Assembly: GCA_030672345.1 (NCBI GenBank)
Contig: DAOVGO010000051.1
Coordinates: 1 to 11,824 of the forward strand
DNA: 11,824 nucleotides
DNA from: Methanosarcinales archaeon
Lineage (GTDB): Archaea > Halobacteriota > Methanosarcinia > Methanosarcinales > Methanogasteraceae
Reading direction: 5' to 3'
The position numbers and the translations under genes were made by a program. The notes below the pieces were generated by a model. The model searched no databases and was not told the DNA's origin. It saw only the letters and a program-made list of their open reading frames with translations. Shown here one piece after another: positions 1-5,669 of this stretch. Numbering within the stretch: the first letter of the stretch is position 1; the number at the start of each line of letters is the position of its first letter.

Positions 1-1
1 G

Positions 2-1012
2 AGGATATTTGTTTTTTTAGACGAGATTCAGCGAATCGAAGGATGGGAATCGTACATCAGAAGCATCTATGACGAATTCAAAGGGAAAATAAAGATATTC
101 GTCTCTGGTTCCACCTCAAAACTCACGGAATCCGAACTGAGCCATCTGCTGACAGGAAGGCATCTCACAACCCGGGTCTTCCCGCTCGGCTTTGGGGAAT
201 TCCTGCTCTTCAAAGACGTTGGTTATGGGGGAGAATACCTGACAGAGAAGGATACAGCGACGATCAAGGAGATGCTCCGTGAGTACATCTCGTTTGGCGG
301 ATTTCCAGAGGTCGTTCTTTCCGAATCAAACAAAGAATACCTTGCCCAAACACTTTTCATCGATATAATTAGCAGAGACGTTGTTTCATCGATAAAAAAG
401 AAAAGAGAAGTAATAGAGGATTTATCATACTTCTTAGCCTCAAACATAGGAAAGCCCATAAGTTTTTCGAAGATGTGCGGCATGATGAACTCCAGAGGGG
501 TTAAAATTTCAGTTCCGACACTGGAGAGGTATTTTTTCATCATGAAGGACGCATTTCTCTTCTTTGACATCAGAATCTTCTCGTACAAGGTAAAAGACCA
601 GTTGCAATACCCGCGAAAGATATATGCCATGGATCCGGGGTTTGCCAATCTTTCCGGGTTCAGATTCTCTGAAGAGATCGGGAGATCGATGGAAAATCTT
701 GTTGCGGTCGAGTTACTCAGGATAAAATCGTCAAATCCCCGGCTTGAGATATACTACTGGAAGGATTACCGGCAGAGAGAAGTGGATTTCGTTTTGAAAA
801 GCGGTTTAAGAATAGAACAACTGATTCAGGTGACGTACGCCGGAAGCAGGGAATATATCGCGGCAAGAGAGATCAAAGCACTGGTGAAAGCTGGGGAAGA
901 ACTGCAATGCGATGATCTGCTCGTGATCACATGGGATTATGAATCAGACGACGGAACGATCAGGTTCTTACCGCTGTGGAAGTGGTTATTATACCATAAC
1001 ACGAGTACCTGA
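2..1012 (+). CDS. P-loop ATPase with DUF4143 C-terminal domain (5' truncated by window edge)
   Basis: Reading frame 2 is open from the left edge, so only the last 336 residues are present and the Walker A motif lies upstream. The visible part starts inside the AAA-type core: Walker B IFVFLDEIQ at residues 2-10, a sensor-type strand IFVSGSTS at 32-39, and the TGRHLTTRVFPLGFGEFL segment at 51-68, which is characteristic of AAA_14/DUF4143 proteins. A winged-helix-like region follows. The C-terminal DUF4143 part has a PD-(D/E)XK-like arrangement: E231 in MENLVAVEL, EVDFV at 260-264 and LIQVTY at 274-279, where the usual E-x-K is replaced by Q-V-T, as is common in this family, so nuclease activity is doubtful. 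Family knowledge: these are cytosolic, very abundant in archaea and of unsettled function. The next gene starts 14 bases downstream, suggesting an operon. An ATG at 272 is internal, not the start. Confidence 0.9.
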   Translation, partial: RIFVFLDEIQRIEGWESYIRSIYDEFKGKIKIFVSGSTSKLTESELSHLLTGRHLTTRVFPLGFGEFLLFKDVGYGGEYLTEKDTATIKEMLREYISFGGFPEVVLSESNKEYLAQTLFIDIISRDVVSSIKKKREVIEDLSYFLASNIGKPISFSKMCGMMNSRGVKISVPTLERYFFIMKDAFLFFDIRIFSYKVKDQLQYPRKIYAMDPGFANLSGFRFSEEIGRSMENLVAVELLRIKSSNPRLEIYYWKDYRQREVDFVLKSGLRIEQLIQVTYAGSREYIAAREIKALVKAGEELQCDDLLVITWDYESDDGTIRFLPLWKWLLYHNTST

Positions 1013-1026
1013 ATCGAGGTGAACAA

Positions 1027-1461
1027 ATGGAGATGCCAACCATACCAGAACCTGACAATAAAAAGATCTTCACCCAGATGTGGGTGGGGCAACTAACTAG
1101 CGCGACCGGCTTTATCATGCAGAAACTCGGGACCGATGCGCTCGAAGAGTACAACGACCTGATCGCAGATCAATCTGCAGCGCAGTTGAGAGCGATGGGG
1201 GTTGAAAGCCCGGTGGACTTTGCGATCTCGCAGGCGGTCTGCTGTGCAAACATCTTCGGAAGCGATGTTGATGTCATACCAGAAGCAGACGGGAGTGCCA
1301 CACTGGATATCAAGGAGTGCGCCAATCTGAGAACCGCGCTTGAATTTGCAAAGACGGGCCATGCCGATAACGAAGGAGCAGTACTGCGGTGGTTGTATAA
1401 ACGGCTATTTCAGGAGAATTGCCAGGCGCTTGGGACTGAAACTGACAGCGGAATTCACTGA
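1027..1461 (+). CDS. Small cytosolic protein of unknown function (144 aa)
   Basis: The ATG at 1027 is preceded by a good ribosome site, GAGGTGA at 1016-1022, and lies 14 bases after the ATPase stop, so the two are probably co-transcribed. The protein is acidic, mostly helical by composition and has no signal peptide or membrane segment. Visible landmarks are a helix-rich N-terminal half, a paired cysteine in AVCCANIFGSDVDV (about residues 70-83), a beta-like stretch ending in the KECANL segment, and a C-terminal helix with LRWLYKRLFQENC. The layout (helices, a short acidic strand pair, one cysteine just after it) is loosely reminiscent of the L-2-amino-thiazoline-4-carboxylic acid hydrolase-like family in methanogens, but this is a weak impression and no function is assigned. 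Codon use matches the neighbours, so the ORF is probably real. Confidence 0.75.
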   Translation: MEMPTIPEPDNKKIFTQMWVGQLTSATGFIMQKLGTDALEEYNDLIADQSAAQLRAMGVESPVDFAISQAVCCANIFGSDVDVIPEADGSATLDIKECANLRTALEFAKTGHADNEGAVLRWLYKRLFQENCQALGTETDSGIH

Positions 1462-1492
1462 AATCGGATGCAGGAGGAGTATCAAGTAAACG

Positions 1493-1630
1493 CTACACCC
1501 CGAACTTATTCATCATCGTCTTCTGGACATTGACTGGACTTTCAAAGATAACCGAAAGTGACCCTATTTTCCAGATTTTTTCGATAGCAGTCGCCAGTGT
1601 ACGTCTTTTTAAGATGTAGTCCCCTACTAA
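1493..1630 (-). pseudogene. C-terminal remnant of a decayed reverse-strand gene
   Basis: On the reverse strand the frame ending in TAG at 1493-1495 is open for 45 codons back to an in-frame TGA at 1631-1633, with no plausible start. The translation has ordinary protein composition: it includes LKRRTLATAIEKIWKIGSL and SPVNVQKTMMNKFGV at the end. It looks like the tail of a soluble protein rather than noise. I do not recognise the family. It is convergent with the gene ending at 1461. It could also be a chance open stretch. Confidence 0.3.
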
Positions 1631-1644
1631 TCAATAAGCATTTT

Positions 1645-1673
1645 GGGCGGATCTTTGAAAGATGAGTTTAAAG
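1645..1673 (+). promoter_or_regulatory. Promoter-like block without an adjacent gene
   Basis: The 16-base block GGGCGGATCTTTGAAA (1645-1660) is followed by a TATA-like GAGTTTAAAG. A block differing at only two bases, GGGCGGATGTTCGAAA at 7095-7110, precedes the TATA-like element upstream of the propeller gene at 7195. No intact rightward gene follows here for more than 300 bases, so if this is a promoter it is orphaned or drives a non-coding transcript. Confidence 0.25.
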
Positions 1674-1690
1674 AACTTTGGATTTTTGTT

Positions 1691-1732
1691 CTTTGTGTCT
1701 TTGCGTTCTCGATTTAACGCAAAGGCGCAAAG
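1691..1732. repeat. 17-bp hairpin of the CTTTGCGT / ACGCAAAG type
   Basis: The arms 1691-1707 and 1716-1732 pair over 17 bases with an 8-base loop. The inner 9 pairs (CTTTGCGTT with AACGCAAAG) are perfect and the only two mismatches are T opposite G, which remain G-U pairs in RNA. A third related unit in the same orientation as the left arm, CTTCACGTCTTTCGCGTT, lies at 1759-1776 and is partly complementary to 1729-1740. Repeats of this CGCAAAGACGC type are scattered through intergenic regions of many environmental bacteria and archaea; their role is unsettled. It may act as a terminator-like or REP-like element. Confidence 0.65.
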
Positions 1733-1992
1733 ACGCGAAGGGTGTTGTTAATCTCGGTCTTCACGTCTTTCGCGTTGTTGTACATCCAACTGACCATTAC
1801 AAATTTTCGGAAATGGACTATGATACGGGTTAGACGAAGAGGTGGGTGTGGTTTTCATGGCATATCGCGCAAGAGCAGTAGAGGTGTGTGACTGAACAGT
1901 GCGTTCAACTTGAGGGAACAGTGAAGGGTGATGCGTGTCTACACTCTGGGATGTTGCCAACCAATTTGGAGGGGATACGACGGCGGCATGAT
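1733..1992. other. Remainder of the gene-free stretch 1462-1992
   Basis: Besides the hairpin and the relic to its left, this stretch holds no ORF with convincing composition. A 70-codon reverse frame exists at 1748-1960 but is rich in Ser/Thr/His/Arg without motifs. Its right end contains the short repeat shared with the region before 4164. No tRNA, terminator or promoter was recognised. Confidence 0.5.
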
Positions 1993-2012
1993 CTATGTGC
2001 CGCGTGAGTAGG
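1954..2012 (+). repeat. Degenerate direct repeat, copy A (shared ATGATCTATGTGCC block)
   Basis: ATGATCTATGTGCC at 1988-2001 is identical to 4157-4170. Five bases later both copies have AGTAGG (2007-2012 and 4176-4181). Upstream, both carry TTGCCA and GGCGG in the same order with indels. Both blocks read as a protein tail: DGGMIYVPRE-stop here and DGGWEMIYVPFK-stop at 4142-4180. Copy A overlaps the 3' end of the reverse-strand ATPase gene. It may be the remnant of a common gene end that was duplicated. Confidence 0.4.
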
Positions 2013-3408
2013 GTATGCGGCTGAAAAAGTCATCAAGATCGAACGCCACGACACCACCCTTCCTCAGCTCCTCCTTCCCTGCCACCTCTTTTGCGATGAT
2101 CCCATAATATTCGCTGCGGCTGCCATTGTGCCACTTAACATGCTCTGATTTCTCCTTAAGTCTGTAGAGAACCTTCATAGCATCGTTTTCTCCAAGTTTC
2201 TGCCATTTGCATTCCACCAGCAGAATCTCCTTTGTTTCCTGATTCAACGCAACGATATCTATCTCCATATCCCTGTGCCACCACCTGCCAATCCGCAGAA
2301 ACTTGAACGGAAGCACGCCTTCTCTATTTAAGTCCTGCAAGAACTGTTTTGAGATGTTCTCGAAAGACCTGCCCACAAACTGGTTGTAATATGGTTTTAC
2401 CAGGGTTTCCAGCACCTCGGCTGGGCATTCTTCGATCTCGCTTCTATGTGGGAATACGAACCTGAACCAGAAATTCAGATAGTTGTCATCCACATAATAT
2501 AATCCCTTCTTGCTTTTTTCAGGCGATTTCTCTGTTACAGGAACGTCCCTTCGCACAAACCCGAGCGTTCGCAGGATGTCCAGATATCGTGTCATCGAGT
2601 TCCTGTCAAGCCCGGTGTAGTTCATTATGCCGGAGAATTTTGTGTTGCCGAAACTGATGGCTCGCAGTATCGAAAAATATGTTTTCGGCTCTCTAAGTTC
2701 CTCTCTTAGCAGAAACTCTCCTTCTTCGTTGAGTATTTCTCCCTTCTCAAGAATCTTTTCGAGAATGTTTCCGAAGACATCCCGCAAATCTTCAAATCTG
2801 TTTATGTAGAAGGGGATGCCACCTACAGCCGAGTATGCGTTTACAAGTTCCTCGCAGGAATATCCTGGCAGAAACTCCGCCATCTGTCTGAATCTCATCG
2901 GTTCAAGTTTCCACTGCCCGGTTCTGCGCCCGTACAGCGGACTTTTGTGTCCGAGAACTTCGGTTTCCATCATACCAATGCTTGAGCCGCATAAGATCAG
3001 GAATAGGCTGGATTTAGCTATGTGCAGGTCGATTATTCGCTGGAACGTCCCTGTCACTCCCTTATTTGATTCGATCAGATATGGAAACTCATCGATCGCG
3101 ATTACGGTTCTGTCCTCTGATTCAGTCAGGTGTTTGAATATAACCTCCCAATCCGTCTTCAGGTCTAATATCCTGTCGTCATCCAGTTCTCGCGCTGCCG
3201 ACGCCATAAAGTCGCTTATCTGGAGATGAGGTACCGTTCTTGATGCAAGATGGTACACAGATCTCTTGTTTCTGATAAACTCCTGTATCAGGCGACTCTT
3301 GCCGACTCTTCGCCGTCCGTACAGGACGATCACCTGTGCGGGTGCTTCCTCATATCTCCCCTCAAGGAAACCGAGATCCTTTTCACGGTCGATGAATTTA
3401 GTAATCAC
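1993..3408 (-). CDS. Archaeal P-loop ATPase with DUF234 C-terminal nuclease-like domain (471 aa)
   Basis: A complete cytosolic ATPase. Domains in order: short N-terminal FIDREKDLGFLEGRY helix, Walker A GRRRVGKS (31-38), Walker B TVIAIDEFPY (101-110, D106/E107), sensor strand LILCGSSIG (137-145), the SPLYGRRTGQ segment (157-165), a winged-helix region around 240-300, then DUF234 with a PD-(D/E)XK-like set: E350 in RSFE, EIDIVAL (382-388, D384) and VECKW (398-402, E399/K401). All three catalytic-type residues are present, so nuclease activity is possible but unproven. The start is GTG at 3408: no in-frame ATG lies upstream and the conserved N-terminus begins at once. A TATA element sits about 62 bases upstream; no ribosome site is evident. 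It is about 36% alike by eye to the ATPase at 5670-7058. The last codons overlap a repeat block. The gene is monocistronic. Confidence 0.93.
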   Translation of the reverse strand: MITKFIDREKDLGFLEGRYEEAPAQVIVLYGRRRVGKSRLIQEFIRNKRSVYHLASRTVPHLQISDFMASAARELDDDRILDLKTDWEVIFKHLTESEDRTVIAIDEFPYLIESNKGVTGTFQRIIDLHIAKSSLFLILCGSSIGMMETEVLGHKSPLYGRRTGQWKLEPMRFRQMAEFLPGYSCEELVNAYSAVGGIPFYINRFEDLRDVFGNILEKILEKGEILNEEGEFLLREELREPKTYFSILRAISFGNTKFSGIMNYTGLDRNSMTRYLDILRTLGFVRRDVPVTEKSPEKSKKGLYYVDDNYLNFWFRFVFPHRSEIEECPAEVLETLVKPYYNQFVGRSFENISKQFLQDLNREGVLPFKFLRIGRWWHRDMEIDIVALNQETKEILLVECKWQKLGENDAMKVLYRLKEKSEHVKWHNGSRSEYYGIIAKEVAGKEELRKGGVVAFDLDDFFSRIPYSRGT

Positions 3409-3464
3409 GGTTATGATAATGCAGATTACTACTATTAAATGTTGCGATGCCAGATGGTGGTATC

Positions 3465-3476
3465 CCTATAAATACT
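3465..3476 (-). promoter_or_regulatory. TATA-type promoter for the ATPase at 1993-3408
   Basis: On the reverse strand the sequence reads AGTATTTATAGG, a good archaeal TATA box. A start about 25 bases downstream would give a leader of roughly 35 bases before the GTG at 3408. Confidence 0.5.
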
Positions 3477-3711
3477 AAAAAACGCGCATGACCTGCTTCG
3501 CAGTGCTTATACTGTCGATGAAAAAGTGGTTTTCAGAATTGTGGCTACCGCCACTGTTTTTGAGACTTTTACGTACCAAGTCTCCTCCGATCTGCGGGAA
3601 TATCACGTATGTGGTGTTCGAGTCATATTCCCTTTGGTGGTGAGGTTGAATGTCCCCAAATATGAGGAGAATCTCTCGGATGAATCTTGTGTCTGGACAA
3701 ACAACCTTTAA
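3472..3711 (+). pseudogene. Fragment resembling the N-terminal domain of primosomal helicase PriA
   Basis: Frame 1 is open from 3472 to the TAA at 3709-3711. The translation contains VFRIVATATVFETFTYQVSS, then DLREYHVCGVRVIFPLVVRL. This follows the PriA N-terminal pattern in which a leading strand is followed by an F-x-TF-x-Y-x-V-P element, a DL/EL element and G-x-RV-x-VPFG-x-R. The hallmark PFG is lost here (FPLVV) and nothing helicase-like follows, so it would be a truncated relic of at most 80 codons. A GTG at 3526 could start a 61-residue product but there is no clear ribosome site. Similarity is by pattern only; it may instead be an unrelated small ORF. Confidence 0.35.
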
Positions 3712-3782
3712 TCTGTGTCCATCTGTGAAATCTGTGGCTAATAAAAGCTTTTAGCCACAGATGAACACGGATTTCACAGATT
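3710..3782. repeat. Long inverted repeat built from CACAGAT units
   Basis: Arms 3710-3741 and 3751-3782 (32 bases each, 9-base loop) pair perfectly over the inner 12 bases (TTAGCCACAGAT) and the outer 8, with a central part that differs because the CACAGAT/ATCTGTG units are out of register. The loop region also holds a perfect 12-base palindrome, TAAAAGCTTTTA, at 3742-3753, giving an alternative fold. Sequences of this CACAGATGAACACGGATT kind are widespread dispersed intergenic repeats in many environmental genomes. It lies between the PriA-like fragment and the promoter at 3853-3870. Confidence 0.8.
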
Positions 3783-3852
3783 TTACCCGCAACTCACTGA
3801 AACAGATTCATAAAATCTCCCGCAACACCAAGATAGTGTGACCCCCGATCTG

Positions 3853-3870
3853 CGAAAACTGTATATATGA
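3853..3870 (+). promoter_or_regulatory. Strong archaeal BRE/TATA promoter
   Basis: CGAAAACTGTATATATGA fits an archaeal promoter well: a purine-rich BRE-like CGAAAA followed by TATATAT. Transcription would begin near 3890-3895. The first intact gene downstream is the propeller-dockerin protein at 4164, giving a leader of about 270 bases, unless the relic at 3934-4141 was its original target. Confidence 0.55.
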
Positions 3871-3933
3871 TTGGATAGCCATCACGATAAATCAAGTTTG
3901 TCTGCACCAAAACAAAAAATGTGAAAACCATGA

Positions 3934-4141
3934 TGCATCTACCACATCCGCGACCAATACGCGCAGGAGCGCAACCACACGCAAAACCGTATCGACCCCT
4001 TCTGCTTATGGCGAGATCACATAAGCTCTGTGGGACGAATTATCCGGTGGAGCGCACTTGCACTATCCGGTATTCGGGTCCGGTCTATTGCATCCGGAGA
4101 TGGTGCTTGCGCTCGCGATTGCCAGCTGGGACGATCGATGA
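3934..4141 (+). pseudogene. Possible frameshifted coding relic in the leader of 4164
   Basis: From 3934 frame 1 uses codons with mostly C or G in third position and reads YHIRDQYAQERNHTQNRI then DPFCLWRDHI up to about 4023. Just after that, frame 2 reads ALWDELSGGAHLHYPVFG, then HPEMVLALAIASWDDR and a stop at 4139-4141. One extra base near 4021-4024 would join them into a roughly 67-residue stretch. No start codon is present and I do not recognise a family. The third frame (3921-4160) is open but is rich in Pro/Arg and looks like an out-of-frame shadow. Low certainty. Confidence 0.25.
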
Positions 4142-4181
4142 GATGGCGGATGGGAGATGATCTATGTGCCCTTTAAGTAGG
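4119..4181 (+). repeat. Degenerate direct repeat, copy B, spanning the start of the 4164 gene
   Basis: Matches copy A at 1954-2012: exact ATGATCTATGTGCC (4157-4170), AGTAGG five bases on, and TTGCCA and GGCGG upstream in the same order. In this copy the block supplies both the ribosome site (GGAGATGA, 4153-4160) and the first codons of the propeller gene. Confidence 0.4.
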
Positions 4182-5585
4182 TGTGTAATCGTCGCGCTGC
4201 TTGTTCTGGCGTGTCTCACTGGTGTTTCGGCTGCTGACGGATGGCACCGGTTCCAGAAGGACTCCCTGAACGCCGGAATCACATCGGACGCCGCACCAAC
4301 CGCTGATCCCGAGCTCGTGTGGAGCGCGTTCACACACAGAAATGATCTTGGAAATGGAATTGACGTGCCCCCGATCATCGCGGGAGATCTTGTGTATGTG
4401 TATGATGCGAACGGTACATTACAGGCATTCAACAAGACAGACGGCGCTCTGATATGGCGCAATGAGACTTCTGTCGGGTTTCAGTCATCGACTCCCGCGT
4501 ATGGGAACGGAAAGATATTTGTCGCATCGAACATCGGCGATATGTATGCATTCGAGGCAGCAACGGGTGAGCAACTCTGGAAGGTGCATGTGACCGACAG
4601 GAACTTCGAATGTCCGGTAACTTACCACGATCACAGAATCTACGCGGGAGAAGGGTTATCCGGCGGCGTTGCAACAAAATATTACTACTGCTACGACGAT
4701 TCCGGAAGCGAACTCTGGAAACACGCAACCGATGACACGGCAGGGTTCCTGTGGTGCGGTGCATCGGTCGTAGAGAACTACCTTGTGTACCCTGTGCATG
4801 AAGGCAGGCTGATAAGCGTTTATCTTGAGAACGGAACTCTAAGAGACGAAATCGATCTGAAATCCGGTCTTTCGTTCAGCCGGTCCGATCCCGGGCGCAT
4901 CCGTGCATCAGTGGCATACCATGACGGCTACGTGTATACCACCTCTGAAAAATCGCAGGCGACCGGATACGTGTGGAAGGTCGGGTTCGAAGACGGGCGA
5001 TTCATCGATGATGGCTGGAGTTCCCTCATCGGTTTTTCGACATCGACACCTGTAATCCATGACGGACGGGTCTACGTAGGTCAGGGAGGGCATGAACACT
5101 CATCAGGAAACCTCACCTGCCTCAATGATTCAAACGGAGATCTGATCTGGAGGTATACCGTACCAAAGGGTGTAAAATCCTCGCCTGCCCTCTCGATCGG
5201 CGATGATGGTGTGTACATCCATTTCACGACAGCGATGAGTGGTGGCTCGCTGTACTGCCTGTGGGACTGCGGGTCGTTTGCAACGCTTGCATGGGAGTAC
5301 AATCCTCCGGACGACGGATACATCCTGCAGGGGGCTGCGATCTCGGATGGATTTGTGTATTTTGGGACCGATGGCGGATATGTCTATTGCATCGGAGATG
5401 CGCCTGGAAGGGGCGATCTTAATGGTGATGGTGTTGTTACGGCGGCGGACGCGGTGATTGCGCTTCGTATGGCGGTTGGGGCGGTTCCTGCCGCTGATGC
5501 GGCTGATCTAAGCGGTGATGGTGTGGTGACGTCGCTTGATGCGCTGATGATCCTGCAGGTGGCGGCAGGAGCTGTGAACTTATGA
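4164..5585 (+). CDS. Exported PQQ-like beta-propeller protein with C-terminal dockerin (473 aa)
   Basis: ATG at 4164 follows GGAGATGA (4153-4160). Residues 1-23 are a Sec signal peptide (MCPLSRC charge, hydrophobic VIVALLVLACLTG, cut after VSA). Residues about 25-410 are a chain of propeller blades of the PQQ/BamB type, each with a G-x-[VI]-[YF]-V strand, a turn with DG/NG/TG and a tryptophan such as GALIWRN, GEQLWK and GDLIWRY. Residues 417-473 are a type I-like dockerin with two calcium loops, DLNGDGVVTAAD and DLSGDGVVTSLD, each followed by a helix. Calcium ligands D1, N/S3, D5 and D12 are present. It would act outside the cell, docked to a cohesin protein not seen here. No catalytic quinoprotein residues are evident, so a binding or structural role is likelier than dehydrogenase activity. 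The dockerin part uses T- and G-ending codons unlike the body. A strong promoter lies at 3853-3870. Gene ends with a hairpin and T-run. Confidence 0.93.
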   Translation: MCPLSRCVIVALLVLACLTGVSAADGWHRFQKDSLNAGITSDAAPTADPELVWSAFTHRNDLGNGIDVPPIIAGDLVYVYDANGTLQAFNKTDGALIWRNETSVGFQSSTPAYGNGKIFVASNIGDMYAFEAATGEQLWKVHVTDRNFECPVTYHDHRIYAGEGLSGGVATKYYYCYDDSGSELWKHATDDTAGFLWCGASVVENYLVYPVHEGRLISVYLENGTLRDEIDLKSGLSFSRSDPGRIRASVAYHDGYVYTTSEKSQATGYVWKVGFEDGRFIDDGWSSLIGFSTSTPVIHDGRVYVGQGGHEHSSGNLTCLNDSNGDLIWRYTVPKGVKSSPALSIGDDGVYIHFTTAMSGGSLYCLWDCGSFATLAWEYNPPDDGYILQGAAISDGFVYFGTDGGYVYCIGDAPGRGDLNGDGVVTAADAVIALRMAVGAVPAADAADLSGDGVVTSLDALMILQVAAGAVNL

Positions 5586-5609
5586 CCAAGTCCGTTCACA
5601 ATCCACAAT

Positions 5610-5632
5610 CCTACCGCAGGTAGGATGTTTTT
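5610..5632 (+). terminator. Hairpin plus T-run terminator after the first propeller gene
   Basis: CCTACC (5610-5615), loop GCA, GGTAGG (5619-5624), then ATG and TTTTT at 5628-5632. It begins 24 bases after the stop of the gene at 4164-5585. Confidence 0.6.
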
Positions 5633-5635
5633 GAT

Positions 5636-5659
5636 CAACCTTTTTCTGAAAAAAGGTTG
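5636..5659. terminator. Perfect 10-bp hairpin between convergent genes
   Basis: CAACCTTTTT (5636-5645), loop CTGA, AAAAAGGTTG (5650-5659). The stem carries T-runs in both orientations and lies 10 bases past the stop of the reverse-strand ATPase, so it could end transcription from either side. Confidence 0.6.
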
Positions 5660-5669
5660 GCGATGATGA

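Noticed and set aside
1748..1960. Reverse-strand open frame of 70 codons
   Set aside because: Low-complexity Ser/Thr/His/Arg composition, overlaps the CGCAAAG-type repeat at its end and has no recognisable ribosome site.
3710..3782. CRISPR array
   Set aside because: The CACAGAT units are short, in both orientations and without regular spacers; no cas gene is present.
3921..4160. Open frame of 79 codons starting at GTG
   Set aside because: Rich in Pro, Arg and Cys with no motif, while frame 1 over the same bases has better codon third positions. Treated as a shadow of a possible relic.
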